This document shows positions 1 to 7,291 of a stretch of 14,221 nucleotides of DNA, one piece after another. The position numbers were made by a program, and so were the translations under genes. Location of the stretch: positions 1 through 14,221 of the forward strand of contig JBHHXR010000071.1 of NCBI GenBank assembly GCA_046757205.1, in the 5' to 3' direction. The notes beneath the pieces are model-generated. The model saw nothing but the letters and a program-made list of their open reading frames with translations. It did no database searches and had not been told where the DNA came from. The stretch comes from JBHHXR01 sp046757205. GTDB taxonomy: Bacteria; Pseudomonadota; Alphaproteobacteria; Rhodobacterales; Rhodobacteraceae. Numbering within the stretch: position 1 is the stretch's first letter; every line of letters begins with the position of its first letter.

Positions 1-591
1 GAGAGCAAGGACGAACTGCTGGCGCGGCTGGGGTCGGCCGAACTGTCGGCACGCAACGTGGTCGAAGTGCTGTACCCCGAGCTGGGTACCGTCGAGGAAG
101 AGCTGATCGAACCGTCGCACGCGGTGATCGGCCTGTCGCCGGAGCAGCGCTTCACCCGCGCCGCCTGCTGCCAGCCGGTGCCCGGCGAGCGCATCGTCGG
201 TATCGCCTACCGCGGCAAGGGAGTGCTGGTGCACGCCATCGACTGCCCGGTGCTCGGCGAGTTCGAGGAGCAGAGCGACCGCTGGGTCGACCTGCGATGG
301 AACAGCGGCCGCTACCCGCCGGTGCATACCGTCAGCATGGATATCACGATCAGCAACGATGCCGGCGTGCTGGGCCGGATTTGCACGTTGATCGGCGAGC
401 ACAACGCCAATATCACCGATCTGGTGTTCACCGACCGGAAACCGGATTTCTACCGGATGATCATCGATGTGAATGTCCGCGACGTGGAACATCTGATAAA
501 CGTTCAGACGGCGCTGGAGGCGGATTCGGATGTGACGGAAGTGAGCCGGTTCCGCAGCGGCGATTCGGGAAGCGAGGCAGCCGGGGCCTGA
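1..591 (+). CDS. rsh: Bifunctional (p)ppGpp synthetase/hydrolase (RelA/SpoT, Rsh), C-terminal part
   Basis: This is the last 196 codons of a long RelA/SpoT homologue; the gene enters from the left edge, so no start is visible. The full enzyme makes and degrades the alarmone (p)ppGpp in the stringent response. The catalytic and TGS domains lie outside the window. What is visible is the regulatory tail: the zinc-finger/RIS-type module at residues 56-85 of the fragment, with a Cys-Cys pair (56-57), His78 and Cys82 in the order typical of Rel proteins, followed by an ACT domain at about 110-185 containing the NDAGVLGRI and NANITDL segments. This tail senses ribosome or metabolic state in the family. 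The reading frame is intact to a TGA stop. Alphaproteobacteria usually carry a single bifunctional copy, so the name rsh is used; relA or spoT would also be acceptable. Confidence 0.93.
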   Translation, partial: ESKDELLARLGSAELSARNVVEVLYPELGTVEEELIEPSHAVIGLSPEQRFTRAACCQPVPGERIVGIAYRGKGVLVHAIDCPVLGEFEEQSDRWVDLRWNSGRYPPVHTVSMDITISNDAGVLGRICTLIGEHNANITDLVFTDRKPDFYRMIIDVNVRDVEHLINVQTALEADSDVTEVSRFRSGDSGSEAAGA

Positions 592-647
592 TGTGTCCGC
601 TCTGCTCGGCCAGACCCGGGGAGAGGCGGCAAGAGTAAACGAAGCAG

Positions 648-1316
648 ATGGTATTCAAGAGACGCGATAGCCTCCCGATACTGCAGAGGGTCCAGGAGTT
701 CTTCTACCCGCGCAAGGGGTGGCGGCGCGCCATCGAATACATTGGCCACCGCATCCGGCGCCTGCCCGATACACCGCACAAGATCGCCATAGGTTTCGCG
801 TGCGGCGTGTTTGCCTCGTTCACCCCGTTGTTCGGATTTCACTTCGTCTTCGCCGCGGCCTGCGCATTCGTGTTTCGCGGCAACATCGCCGCTGCCCTGC
901 TCGGGACCTTTTTCGGAAACCCGATAACCATCCCGGTGATCGCCGCGGCATCGGTCAATTTCGGGCGGCGGTTGCTCGGCGTGGGGCATCTTCGTTCCAT
1001 GGAAGGGATGCCGCCGGAAGGGATGCACCACGCCTGGACCGGTCTTTGGCAGACCATCAAGGGGTGGTTCGGCTACGGGCCGGGAATGTCGGAAAACCTG
1101 TCCGAGTTCTTCAACAACATTTTTCTGCCGTACCTGGTTGGCGGGATATTTCCCGGGCTGGTCGTTTCGGTCGCGGCGTATTTTCTTGCAAGACCGTTGA
1201 TCGCCGCCTATCAGACCCGTCGCAAAGGCAGGCTTCTCGCCCGGGCAAAGCAGAGGATCGCCGCCAAGAAGACGCGCGAGGCGCAGCGGGTCAGGGCCGG
1301 TTCGGCGCGGCCGTGA
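648..1316 (+). CDS. DUF2062 family membrane protein
   Basis: A 222-residue protein of the DUF2062 family, whose biochemical role is unknown. Recognition rests on the central block at residues 45-110, including the segments GFACGVFASFTPLFGFH and FFGNPITIP, which is characteristic of the family. Hydrophobic stretches at about 46-76, 80-105 and 158-185 suggest three or four membrane passes. The C-terminal 35 residues are strongly basic and probably cytoplasmic. An in-frame TAA at 636-638 makes the ATG at 648 the first possible start. There is no close Shine-Dalgarno; the best purine run is AAGAG at 631-635. The gene lies between rsh and pdxJ, a position often seen in alphaproteobacteria, and is probably co-transcribed with both. 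Family assignment is secure; function is not known. Confidence 0.88.
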   Translation: MVFKRRDSLPILQRVQEFFYPRKGWRRAIEYIGHRIRRLPDTPHKIAIGFACGVFASFTPLFGFHFVFAAACAFVFRGNIAAALLGTFFGNPITIPVIAAASVNFGRRLLGVGHLRSMEGMPPEGMHHAWTGLWQTIKGWFGYGPGMSENLSEFFNNIFLPYLVGGIFPGLVVSVAAYFLARPLIAAYQTRRKGRLLARAKQRIAAKKTREAQRVRAGSARP

Positions 1317-1342
1317 CCGTGGTCCGAAGGGGAGGCAAAACG

Positions 1343-2125
1343 ATGAGCGAAACCGAAAACCCGCCCGGCCCGCTCCGCCTGGGCCTGAACATCGATCACG
1401 TGGCCACCGTGAGAAACGCCCGCGGCGGCGCCTATCCCGACCCGTTGCGCGCTGCCAGTATCGCCGAGGCTGCCGGCGTGGACGGCATCACCGCGCATTT
1501 GCGCGAGGACCGCCGCCACATGACGGACGCCGATATCGATGCGATCATGGAGGGCATCGGCCTTCCGCTGAACCTGGAAATGGCGGCGACGGACGAGATG
1601 CAGGCGATCGCGCTGCGCCACCGGCCGCACGCGGTGTGCGTTGTCCCCGAAAAGCGCGAGGAGCGGACCACCGAAGGCGGCCTCGACGTGGCGCGCGAGG
1701 AAAACAGGCTGGCGCATTTTATCACGCCGCTGCGCGACGCCGGGTGCCGGGTGTCGCTCTTCATCGCGGCGGAGGAGCGCCAGATCGAGGCCGCGCACCG
1801 CATCGGCGCGCCGGTCATCGAACTGCATACCGGCGCCTATTGCGATGCCCATGCGGAAGGGCGGCTGGCTGATCGGGACGTAGAGTTGGAACGCCTGCGG
1901 GACATGGCCGCGCTGGGCCACGCCCTCGGTCTGGAAGTGCATGCGGGGCATGGTCTCACGTACGACACGGTGAAGCCGGTGGCGGCATTTCCGCAGGTGC
2001 GCGAGCTGAACATTGGGCATTTCCTGATCGGCGAGGCGATTTTCGTCGGACTGTCGGCATCGATCGCCGAGATGCGCCGGCTGATGGACGAAGCGCGAAG
2101 GGAAGCCTTCGGAGCGGTGGAATGA
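1343..2125 (+). CDS. pdxJ: Pyridoxine 5'-phosphate synthase PdxJ
   Basis: A 260-residue cytoplasmic TIM-barrel enzyme that condenses 1-deoxy-D-xylulose 5-phosphate with 3-amino-2-oxopropyl phosphate to give pyridoxine 5'-phosphate, the last ring-forming step of the DXP-dependent vitamin B6 pathway. Family motifs are all present: NIDHVATVRNARG (16-28) with His19, HLREDRRH (52-59), NLEM with Glu79, VPEKREE (101-107), EGGLDV (111-116), HAGHGLTY (200-207) with His203, and the phosphate-binding ELNIGHFLIG (221-230). Length matches E. coli PdxJ apart from about ten extra residues at the N terminus. The frame stays open well upstream, but the ATG at 1343 is preceded by a strong AAGGGGAGG (1328-1336) at a good distance, which fixes the start. 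It sits 26 bases after the DUF2062 gene. Confidence 0.97.
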   Translation: MSETENPPGPLRLGLNIDHVATVRNARGGAYPDPLRAASIAEAAGVDGITAHLREDRRHMTDADIDAIMEGIGLPLNLEMAATDEMQAIALRHRPHAVCVVPEKREERTTEGGLDVAREENRLAHFITPLRDAGCRVSLFIAAEERQIEAAHRIGAPVIELHTGAYCDAHAEGRLADRDVELERLRDMAALGHALGLEVHAGHGLTYDTVKPVAAFPQVRELNIGHFLIGEAIFVGLSASIAEMRRLMDEARREAFGAVE

Positions 2126-2159
2126 CCGGCCTTCGCGCGCCGTTCGCGCCCGCCCCGAA

Positions 2160-2564
2160 ATGATCCTCGGCATCGGTACCGACCTGGCCAATATCGAGCG
2201 TATCGAACGGACGCTCGAACGCTTCGGCGACCGGTTCCGGCAGCGCGTATTCACCGAGACCGAACAACGCACCGCGGAGCGCCGCAAGGACACCGCCGGC
2301 ACCTACGCCAAACGCTGGGCAGCCAAGGAGGCGTGCTCGAAGGCGCTGGGCACCGGGCTGCGCATGGGTATCGCGTGGAAGGACATGTCGGTGAGCAATC
2401 TTCGCACCGGCCAGCCGGTGATGCACGTGACGGGCTGGGCGGCGGAGCGGCTGGCCGACATGACGCCGCCGGGGCACCGGGCAGTGATCCACGCGACCCT
2501 CACCGACGATCACCCGTGGGCGATGGCGGTGGTGGTGATCGAGGCGCTGCCGGCTTCGCCTTGA
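2160..2564 (+). CDS. acpS: Holo-[acyl-carrier-protein] synthase AcpS
   Basis: A 134-residue group I phosphopantetheinyl transferase. It moves the 4'-phosphopantetheine arm of coenzyme A to the serine of apo-ACP, activating fatty acid synthesis in the cytoplasm. The magnesium-binding residues are visible: Asp8 in GIGTDLANIERI (4-15) and Glu57 in WAAKEACSKALGTG (53-66). The C-terminal segment with HATLTDD and AVVVIEA is also typical of the family. Length is close to the usual 120-135 residues. The ATG at 2160 puts the family's conserved N-terminal strand at residue 2, so the start is well placed even though no Shine-Dalgarno is visible in the C-rich bases before it. The pdxJ-acpS pair is a common bacterial linkage, and the gap here is 34 bases. 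Confidence 0.95.
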   Translation: MILGIGTDLANIERIERTLERFGDRFRQRVFTETEQRTAERRKDTAGTYAKRWAAKEACSKALGTGLRMGIAWKDMSVSNLRTGQPVMHVTGWAAERLADMTPPGHRAVIHATLTDDHPWAMAVVVIEALPASP

Positions 2565-2625
2565 CTCGCCACTGACCCCGCGCGACAAGGCACGCACCGA
2601 TTTCGAGGCAGGAGTTTCCCGCGGC

Positions 2626-3420
2626 ATGACCGAAGAATCCGAGAAGGTGAAGAAAAAGGACGGCGTTCTGGAACTGGTCAAAACCATCGTTTACGCGCTG
2701 CTGCTGGCGGGCGCCATCCGCACCCTGATCTTCCAGCCGTTCTGGATACCGTCCGGCTCGATGAAGGACACGCTGCTGATCGGCGACTTCCTGTTCGTCA
2801 ACAAGTTCGCCTACGGGTTTTCGCAATATTCCTGCCCGTTCTCGATGTGCCCCGGTTCGGGACGGATTTTCGGATCGGAACCGGAGCGCGGTGACGTGAT
2901 CGTATTCCGGCATCCCACGAACGGCACCGACTACATCAAACGGCTGATCGGTCTGCCCGGTGACCGCATCCAGATGAACGACGGGGTTCTCAGCATCAAC
3001 GGAACGCCGGTTGACGTGGAGCCGATCGCGCCGTTTGTCGAGGTCAAGGCGCCCCAGGGTGCGCTCGGCCACCTGCCGTCATGTGCGAACGAACCGGTCC
3101 GACGCGGTGGCGACTGCATCAAGGAGAGGTTTCGCGAAACACTGCCGAACGGCGTGGAGCACGACATCCTGAACATCGGCAACCGGCGGACCGACAATAC
3201 CGACGTGTTCATCGTGCCCGAAGGCCAGTATTTCTTCATGGGCGACAACCGTGACAACTCCCAGGACAGCCGCGTTTCGCAGCTTGCCGGCGGCGTCGGC
3301 TTCGTGCCGTTCGAGAACCTGATCGGCCGGGCGGAATGGATCGTGTTCTCGTCGGCGGGCAGGTCGGTGCTGTATTTCTGGACCTGGCGCAAGGGAAGAT
3401 TCTTCAGGTCGATCGAGTGA
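2626..3420 (+). CDS. lepB: Signal peptidase I LepB
   Basis: A 264-residue inner-membrane serine protease (family S26) that removes signal peptides from exported proteins on the periplasmic side. A charged N terminus is followed by one membrane anchor at about 17-37. The catalytic Ser45 lies in IPSGSMKDTLLIGD (41-54) and the general base Lys105 in DYIKRLIGLPGDRI (102-115). The box MGDNRDNSQDSR is at 205-216. Four cysteines (70, 75, 153, 164) fall in the periplasmic part, in two inserts relative to the minimal fold. The ATG at 2626 has CAGGAG at 2609-2614 upstream, rather distant. The stop overlaps the rnc start in GTGA. A single anchor rather than the two of E. coli LepB is usual in alphaproteobacteria. 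Confidence 0.96.
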   Translation: MTEESEKVKKKDGVLELVKTIVYALLLAGAIRTLIFQPFWIPSGSMKDTLLIGDFLFVNKFAYGFSQYSCPFSMCPGSGRIFGSEPERGDVIVFRHPTNGTDYIKRLIGLPGDRIQMNDGVLSINGTPVDVEPIAPFVEVKAPQGALGHLPSCANEPVRRGGDCIKERFRETLPNGVEHDILNIGNRRTDNTDVFIVPEGQYFFMGDNRDNSQDSRVSQLAGGVGFVPFENLIGRAEWIVFSSAGRSVLYFWTWRKGRFFRSIE

Positions 3421-4100
3421 AGCCGAAAGCACATCTGAAAGATTTCGCACGGCGGCTGGGCCACAGTTTCGCGTCGCCCGCTCTTCTTGAAGAGGCGATG
3501 ACGCATTCCTCGCTGAGCGCGCCGGGGCGCAGCCATAACCAGCGGCTGGAATTCCTCGGCGACAGGGTTCTGGGACTGGTGATCGCCGAAGCGCTTCTGA
3601 AGGCCGATCCGGAAGCGACGGAAGGCCAGATCGCGCCGCGCCTGAACGCGCTCGTCCGCAAGGAAACCTGCGCCGAAGTGGCGGGCGAGATCGACCTCGG
3701 CGCGGCACTGATGATGGGACGGTCGGAAATGCTCTCCGGTGGCCGCCGCAAGACGGCCATCCTCGGCGACGCGATGGAAGCGGTGATCGCGGCGGTATAC
3801 CTGGACGCGGGAATGGCGGCGGCGGAGGCGCTGATCCTGCGCCTCTGGGGGCCGCGCCTGAGCGATGCGGAAGCCGTTTCACGGGATGCGAAGACGGCGT
3901 TGCAGGAATGGGCGCAGGCGCGCGGAGAGCCGCCGCCGACATATCGCGAGCTTGCCCGGACCGGGCCCGACCACGCGCCTGTTTTCACCATAGAGGCCGT
4001 GCTGAAAAGCGGAAATCGCGCACGGGCCAGTGCCACCTCGAAGCGGGCCGCCCAACAGGCTGCCGCGGAGGCGCTTCTCGAACAGGTTCTGGGCGACTGA
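3417..4100 (+). CDS. rnc: Ribonuclease III
   Basis: A 227-residue double-strand-specific endoribonuclease that processes the rRNA precursor and trims structured mRNAs. The signature NQRLEFLGDRVLG is at 41-53 with Glu45 and Asp49, and the second acidic cluster is GDAMEAVIAAVYLD at 117-130 with Asp118 and Glu121. A double-stranded RNA-binding domain covers about 156-225 and ends in the usual KRAAQQAAAEALL pattern. I placed the start at the GTG at 3417, which overlaps the lepB stop as GTGA. This gives a length almost equal to E. coli RNase III (226 residues) and begins just before the first conserved helix. An in-frame ATG at 3336 would add 27 residues inside lepB and looks spurious. The four-base overlap suggests translational coupling to lepB. 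Confidence 0.96.
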   Translation: MKPKAHLKDFARRLGHSFASPALLEEAMTHSSLSAPGRSHNQRLEFLGDRVLGLVIAEALLKADPEATEGQIAPRLNALVRKETCAEVAGEIDLGAALMMGRSEMLSGGRRKTAILGDAMEAVIAAVYLDAGMAAAEALILRLWGPRLSDAEAVSRDAKTALQEWAQARGEPPPTYRELARTGPDHAPVFTIEAVLKSGNRARASATSKRAAQQAAAEALLEQVLGD

Positions 4101-5014
4101 TGAGCCAGGAAACGCGCTGCGGCTTCGTCGCCCTGATCGGTGAGCCGAATGCCGGAAAGTCCACCCTGCTGAACCGCCTGGTCGGCGCCAAAGTGTCGAT
4201 CGTGACCCACAAGGTGCAGACGACGCGCACGCGCATCCGCGGCGTCGCGCTGGAAGGCGCGGCGCAGATCGTGTTCGTCGATACGCCGGGCCTGTTCCGG
4301 CCGCGCCGCAGGCTCGACCGGGCCATGGTCAGCGCGGCGTGGAGCGGCGCGGCGGATGCCGACGTGGTGGTCCTGCTGGTCGAGGCGCATCGCGGCCTGA
4401 CCGACGGTGTCCGCACCATTCTCGACAGCATGGATGACCGCGTGGGGGACGGTCGGTCGCTGGCGCTGGCGATCAACAAGATCGACAGGGTGCGGCGGGC
4501 CGATCTGCTGAGGCTTTCCGCCGAACTCAACGAGGCCCACGCATTCGCCGCGACGTTCATGATTTCGGCCGAGAAGGGCGACGGCGTTGCCGACCTGAAA
4601 GCGTGGCTGGCGTCGCAGCTCCCGGAAGGCCCGTGGCTCTACCCCGCAGACCAGATCGCCGATCTGCCGATGCGCATGATCGCCGCCGAGATAACCCGCG
4701 AAAAACTGACCCTGCGCCTGCATCAGGAACTGCCCTACCAGTTGACGGTCGAGACCGGGGACTGGCAGGAGCGCAAGGACGGCTCGGTGCGGATAGACCA
4801 GGTGATCTATGTGGCGCGCGAGGGCCACAAGGGGATAACCCTTGGCCCGAAGGGCGAAACCATCAAGGCGGTCGGCACGCTGGCCCGGAAGGAAATCGAG
4901 GAGTTTCTCGGCCGCAGGGTGCATCTGTTCCTGCAGGTCAAGGTGCGCCCCAACTGGCTGGAGGACCCGGAGCGGTTTTCCCAGATGGGCCTGAAATTCT
5001 CCGACGGCGGCTAG
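4100..5014 (+). CDS. era: GTPase Era
   Basis: A 304-residue GTPase that binds the 3' end of 16S rRNA and checks maturation of the small ribosomal subunit. GTPase motifs are in order: G1 GEPNAGKST (14-22), G2 region QTTRTRIRG (40-48), G3 DTPG (61-64), G4 NKID (126-129) and G5 SAEKGDGV (156-163). The C-terminal KH RNA-binding domain covers about 205-285, with its GXXG loop as GPKG (249-252) and the Era-type ending QVKVRPNW (279-286). The ATG at 4100 shares its A with the rnc stop (TGATG), so rnc and era overlap by one base. The frame is open far upstream inside rnc, but homology starts only here. The rnc-era pair is very widely conserved and fits a shared role in 16S rRNA maturation. Confidence 0.97.
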   Translation: MSQETRCGFVALIGEPNAGKSTLLNRLVGAKVSIVTHKVQTTRTRIRGVALEGAAQIVFVDTPGLFRPRRRLDRAMVSAAWSGAADADVVVLLVEAHRGLTDGVRTILDSMDDRVGDGRSLALAINKIDRVRRADLLRLSAELNEAHAFAATFMISAEKGDGVADLKAWLASQLPEGPWLYPADQIADLPMRMIAAEITREKLTLRLHQELPYQLTVETGDWQERKDGSVRIDQVIYVAREGHKGITLGPKGETIKAVGTLARKEIEEFLGRRVHLFLQVKVRPNWLEDPERFSQMGLKFSDGG

Positions 5015-5017
5015 GCG

Positions 5018-5350
5018 ATGGAGCCGCGTCTCACCAGCGAATTCTGGGTGAAGGCCTATCTGGCCCGGCTCCGGCTCGCCGATATTCCGGCTTTCGTGAC
5101 GGCGCGGGGGCACGCGGCGGCCGGCGCCGTTCTGGTCAAGGTCAACACGCTGGACGGCGCCGCGCGGCTGTTTCAGCGCAGCTACGACGCGGAAGGGGTG
5201 CGGGTGTGGGCGTGCCTGGCGGAAGGCGCGGAAGCGGAGGTGGACGGCGCGGTCCTGCGGCAGCGCAATTTCGACCCGGACCTGTGGGTCGTCGAGGTCG
5301 AGGACAGGGCGGGGCGCAGCCTGCTCGACGAACCGGGGCTTTCGGGATAG
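5018..5350 (+). CDS. DUF1491 family protein
   Basis: A 110-residue protein that I recognise as DUF1491, a small family found mainly in alphaproteobacteria and of unknown function. Typical segments are PRLTSEFWVKAYLARLR (3-19), AAGAVLVKVNTLDG (34-47), RVWAC (62-66) and RQRNFDPDLWVVEVEDR (81-97). There is no signal peptide or membrane segment, so it is probably cytoplasmic. It starts three bases after the era stop and ends nine bases before recO, so it is almost certainly translated from the same message. Its fixed place between era and recO hints at a link to RNA or ribosome processing or to RecFOR repair, but nothing in the sequence itself shows which. Confidence 0.88.
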   Translation: MEPRLTSEFWVKAYLARLRLADIPAFVTARGHAAAGAVLVKVNTLDGAARLFQRSYDAEGVRVWACLAEGAEAEVDGAVLRQRNFDPDLWVVEVEDRAGRSLLDEPGLSG

Positions 5351-5359
5351 CGTCTGCGC

Positions 5360-6112
5360 ATGCAGTGGCGGGATGAAGGGGTGCTGGTCGCGACCCGGCG
5401 GCACGGCGAAGGTTCGGCGATCATCGAGGTTTTCACCCGCGAGCACGGCCGTCATGCCGGGCTGGTCCGCGGCGGCGGATCGCGGAAGATGGCGCCGGTT
5501 CTTCAGGCCGGGTCGCAATTGTCGGTCGAGTGGCACGCGCGGCTGGAGGATCACCTGGGCAGTTTCCGTGTCGATCCGGTCAGATCCCGGGCGGCGGCGG
5601 CGATGTCGGGCCGCGCGCCGCTTGCCGCCATGGGCACGGTCTGCGCCATGATCTCCATGTCTCTGCCGGAGCGCGAGCCGCATCCCAGGCTTTATGCCGA
5701 TACCGTGATGCTGATGGATGCAGTGGGCGTGAACGAGGAATGGCCGGGGCTGTATGCGCTGTGGGAGTACTCGCTCCTGCGCGGGCTGGGTTTCGGGCTG
5801 GATCTGCGAAGTTGCGCGGCGACGGGCGCGACGCAGGAACTCGTCTACGTGTCGCCGCGTTCGGGCAGGGCCGTCAGCCGCGCGGCCGGCGCGGAATATT
5901 CGGACCGCCTGCTTGCCTTGCCGGGTTTTCTTCGCGACGGGGATGTATCCGTTCAGCCATCACAGGCGGAGCTTGAACAGGCCCTGCGCCTGACCGGGTA
6001 TTTCCTGAGCCACCGGTTGATGCCCGCGCTTGGCCGCGAAGCGCTGCCCGACGCCAGAGAGCGGTTGCTGCGCGCCCTGTTTGACCGCCCCGACAGCCAA
6101 ACGAAAGGATAG
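5360..6112 (+). CDS. recO: DNA repair protein RecO
   Basis: A 250-residue recombination mediator that anneals single strands and, with RecR, helps load RecA on SSB-coated DNA. The N-terminal OB fold (about 1-80) contains the family opening QWRDEGVLVATRRHGEGSAIIEVFT and the basic GGGSRKMAPVLQ segment. The middle helical part carries LPEREPHPRLY and the block LWEYSLLRGLGFGLDL, with a single Cys where some homologues have zinc ligands. YVSPRSGRAVSRAAG follows. The length matches alphaproteobacterial RecO proteins. The start ATG at 5360 agrees with where homology begins; no strong Shine-Dalgarno precedes it, consistent with coupling to the gene just upstream. The stop codon is directly followed by the start region of the glycosylase-like gene. 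Confidence 0.94.
   Translation: MQWRDEGVLVATRRHGEGSAIIEVFTREHGRHAGLVRGGGSRKMAPVLQAGSQLSVEWHARLEDHLGSFRVDPVRSRAAAAMSGRAPLAAMGTVCAMISMSLPEREPHPRLYADTVMLMDAVGVNEEWPGLYALWEYSLLRGLGFGLDLRSCAATGATQELVYVSPRSGRAVSRAAGAEYSDRLLALPGFLRDGDVSVQPSQAELEQALRLTGYFLSHRLMPALGREALPDARERLLRALFDRPDSQTKG
6104..6109 (+). promoter_or_regulatory. Ribosome binding site that selects the glycosylase-like start
   Basis: AAAGGA lies within the last recO codons. It is eight bases from the GTG at 6118 and only two bases from the GTG at 6112, so it favours 6118 as the start of the Tag-like gene. Confidence 0.5.
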
Positions 6113-6117
6113 TGACC

Positions 6118-6786
6118 GTGAAATTCGCAGAAATCCGGCGTCGTGCCGAAGCCAGGAAGGGCGGCTCCGACGCCCTTGAATCCCTGTTGGCGCAAGGGCC
6201 CGGCCCGAGCGCTGACCTGCGCTCTCTGAGCGACGACCGGGTTCTGGCGGAGCTGACAAAGAGGGTCTTTCAGGCCGGGTTCAACTGGCGGGTGATCGAG
6301 AACAAGTGGCCGGGTTTCGAGAAGGCGTTTCACGGCTTCGACGTGGCCCGCAACGCCATGATGTCGGACGAGGACCTGGACCGTCACCTGAAGAACACCG
6401 AAATCGTGCGCAACGCGGCCAAGATCCTGTCGGTCCGCGACAACGCCGTTTTCCTTTCCGATCTGGCCGCCGAACATGGCTCGGCGGCGAAATTCCTCGC
6501 CGACTGGCCGTCGAGCGATCTGGTTGGCCTTTGGGAGATTCTGAAGAAGCGCGGCTCCCGGCTCGGCGGCGCCAGCGGGCAGTACGCGCTGCGGTTTCTC
6601 GGCAAGGACAGTTTCATGCTGAGCGCTTCGGTTGTCTCGGCCCTCAGACAGGCCGGCGTGATCGACGGGCCCGCCACGTCGAAAACCGCGCACCGGAAAA
6701 TCCAGGCCGCGTTCAACGCCTGGGCCGAGGAGAGCGGGGAAAGTTACACGCGGATGAGCCGTATTCTGGCGATGTCTGCCGACTGA
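6118..6786 (+). CDS. 3-methyladenine DNA glycosylase I-like (Tag-like) HhH protein lacking zinc ligands
   Basis: A 222-residue protein of the Adenine_glyco (Tag) family. Tag removes 3-methyladenine from alkylated DNA in base excision repair. Similarity to E. coli Tag is clear in two blocks: TKRVFQAGFNWRVIENKWPGFEKAF (47-71; the family QAG..W is 52-57) and the ILKKRGSRLGG region near 141-151. The protein contains no cysteine at all, so the Cys/His zinc snap of Tag cannot form. The residue aligned with the catalytic Glu38 of E. coli Tag is Arg49. It may be a divergent glycosylase with another acid, or a DNA-binding relative. I chose the GTG at 6118 because AAAGGA at 6104-6109 lies eight bases before it; the GTG at 6112, overlapping the recO stop, is only two bases from that site. 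Last gene of the plus-strand run. Confidence 0.82.
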   Translation: MKFAEIRRRAEARKGGSDALESLLAQGPGPSADLRSLSDDRVLAELTKRVFQAGFNWRVIENKWPGFEKAFHGFDVARNAMMSDEDLDRHLKNTEIVRNAAKILSVRDNAVFLSDLAAEHGSAAKFLADWPSSDLVGLWEILKKRGSRLGGASGQYALRFLGKDSFMLSASVVSALRQAGVIDGPATSKTAHRKIQAAFNAWAEESGESYTRMSRILAMSAD

Positions 6787-6792
6787 CGCCCG

Positions 6793-7197
6793 CTACCTGG
6801 CGCGGAATACCATCGTCTCGCCGTCGTCGTTGGACAGGATCAGCGTCGTGCCGGCGACTTCGGCCAGCGCCATGCGCTGCAGCGCTTCGATGTAGCGGGT
6901 TTCTTCCGCCTGTTCGGGGCAGGCGCGTCCGGTAATCGAAAGCTCTTCCATCGCGAACCAGGGCAGCGGTGCGGTCTGGCGGGCGGTGAACCGGTTGCAC
7001 GGCCCCGCGCCGTTGAGGGCGCCGCTGTCGCTGAAACCGATGGTGAATGCCGCCCTTGCCGGGGCGTCGGCGAGACTCTCCAGGACCCAGTTGCGCCCGG
7101 CGGCCGGCCCGGCGACGGTTTCGGAAACCGGCACGCCGCAGCCGGTCACGAACAGGCAGATGACGGTTTCGCGGGCGAAAGCGAGGAAATCGGACAT
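6793..7197 (-). CDS. META-domain protein (HslJ-like), possible lipoprotein
   Basis: A protein of about 134 residues carrying one META domain, the fold of E. coli HslJ, found in secreted or outer-membrane-linked proteins of uncertain function. Matching features are NWVLESL (36-42), the GxGPCNRF motif (63-70), the SITGRACPEQ segment (87-96) and the closing GTTLILSNDDGETMVFRA (116-133). Cys67 and Cys93 are the usual conserved pair. The N terminus is uncertain. From the ATG at 7197 a weak hydrophobic stretch ends in VTGC (17-20), which would serve as a lipobox, but acidic residues precede it. An in-frame GTG at 7233 would add 12 residues. Neither start has a Shine-Dalgarno. It lies downstream of mcd and converges with the Tag-like gene, leaving six bases between their stops. 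Confidence 0.75.
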   Translation of the reverse strand: MSDFLAFARETVICLFVTGCGVPVSETVAGPAAGRNWVLESLADAPARAAFTIGFSDSGALNGAGPCNRFTARQTAPLPWFAMEELSITGRACPEQAEETRYIEALQRMALAEVAGTTLILSNDDGETMVFRAR

Positions 7198-7291
7198 GTC
7201 GTCAGTATGCACCAAGCGCGCGGCCGGGCCCACGCAGATTTTCGTGAACCGCGATCGCCGCTGACGGCGGCGACGGCGGCGGGGAAGGGCA

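Noticed and set aside
719..1342. Upstream extension of the PdxJ frame across the DUF2062 gene
   Set aside because: The DUF2062 frame is the real gene there; PdxJ homology starts just after the ATG at 1343, which has a strong ribosome binding site.
3336..3416. Longer N terminus for RNase III from the ATG at 3336
   Set aside because: It would add 27 residues wholly inside lepB without homology; the GTG at 3417 gives the normal family length and a classic stop-start overlap.
3404..5683. A 759-codon open frame on the minus strand opposite rnc, era, DUF1491 and recO
   Set aside because: It crosses four conserved plus-strand genes and shows only shadow-frame composition with no recognisable domain.
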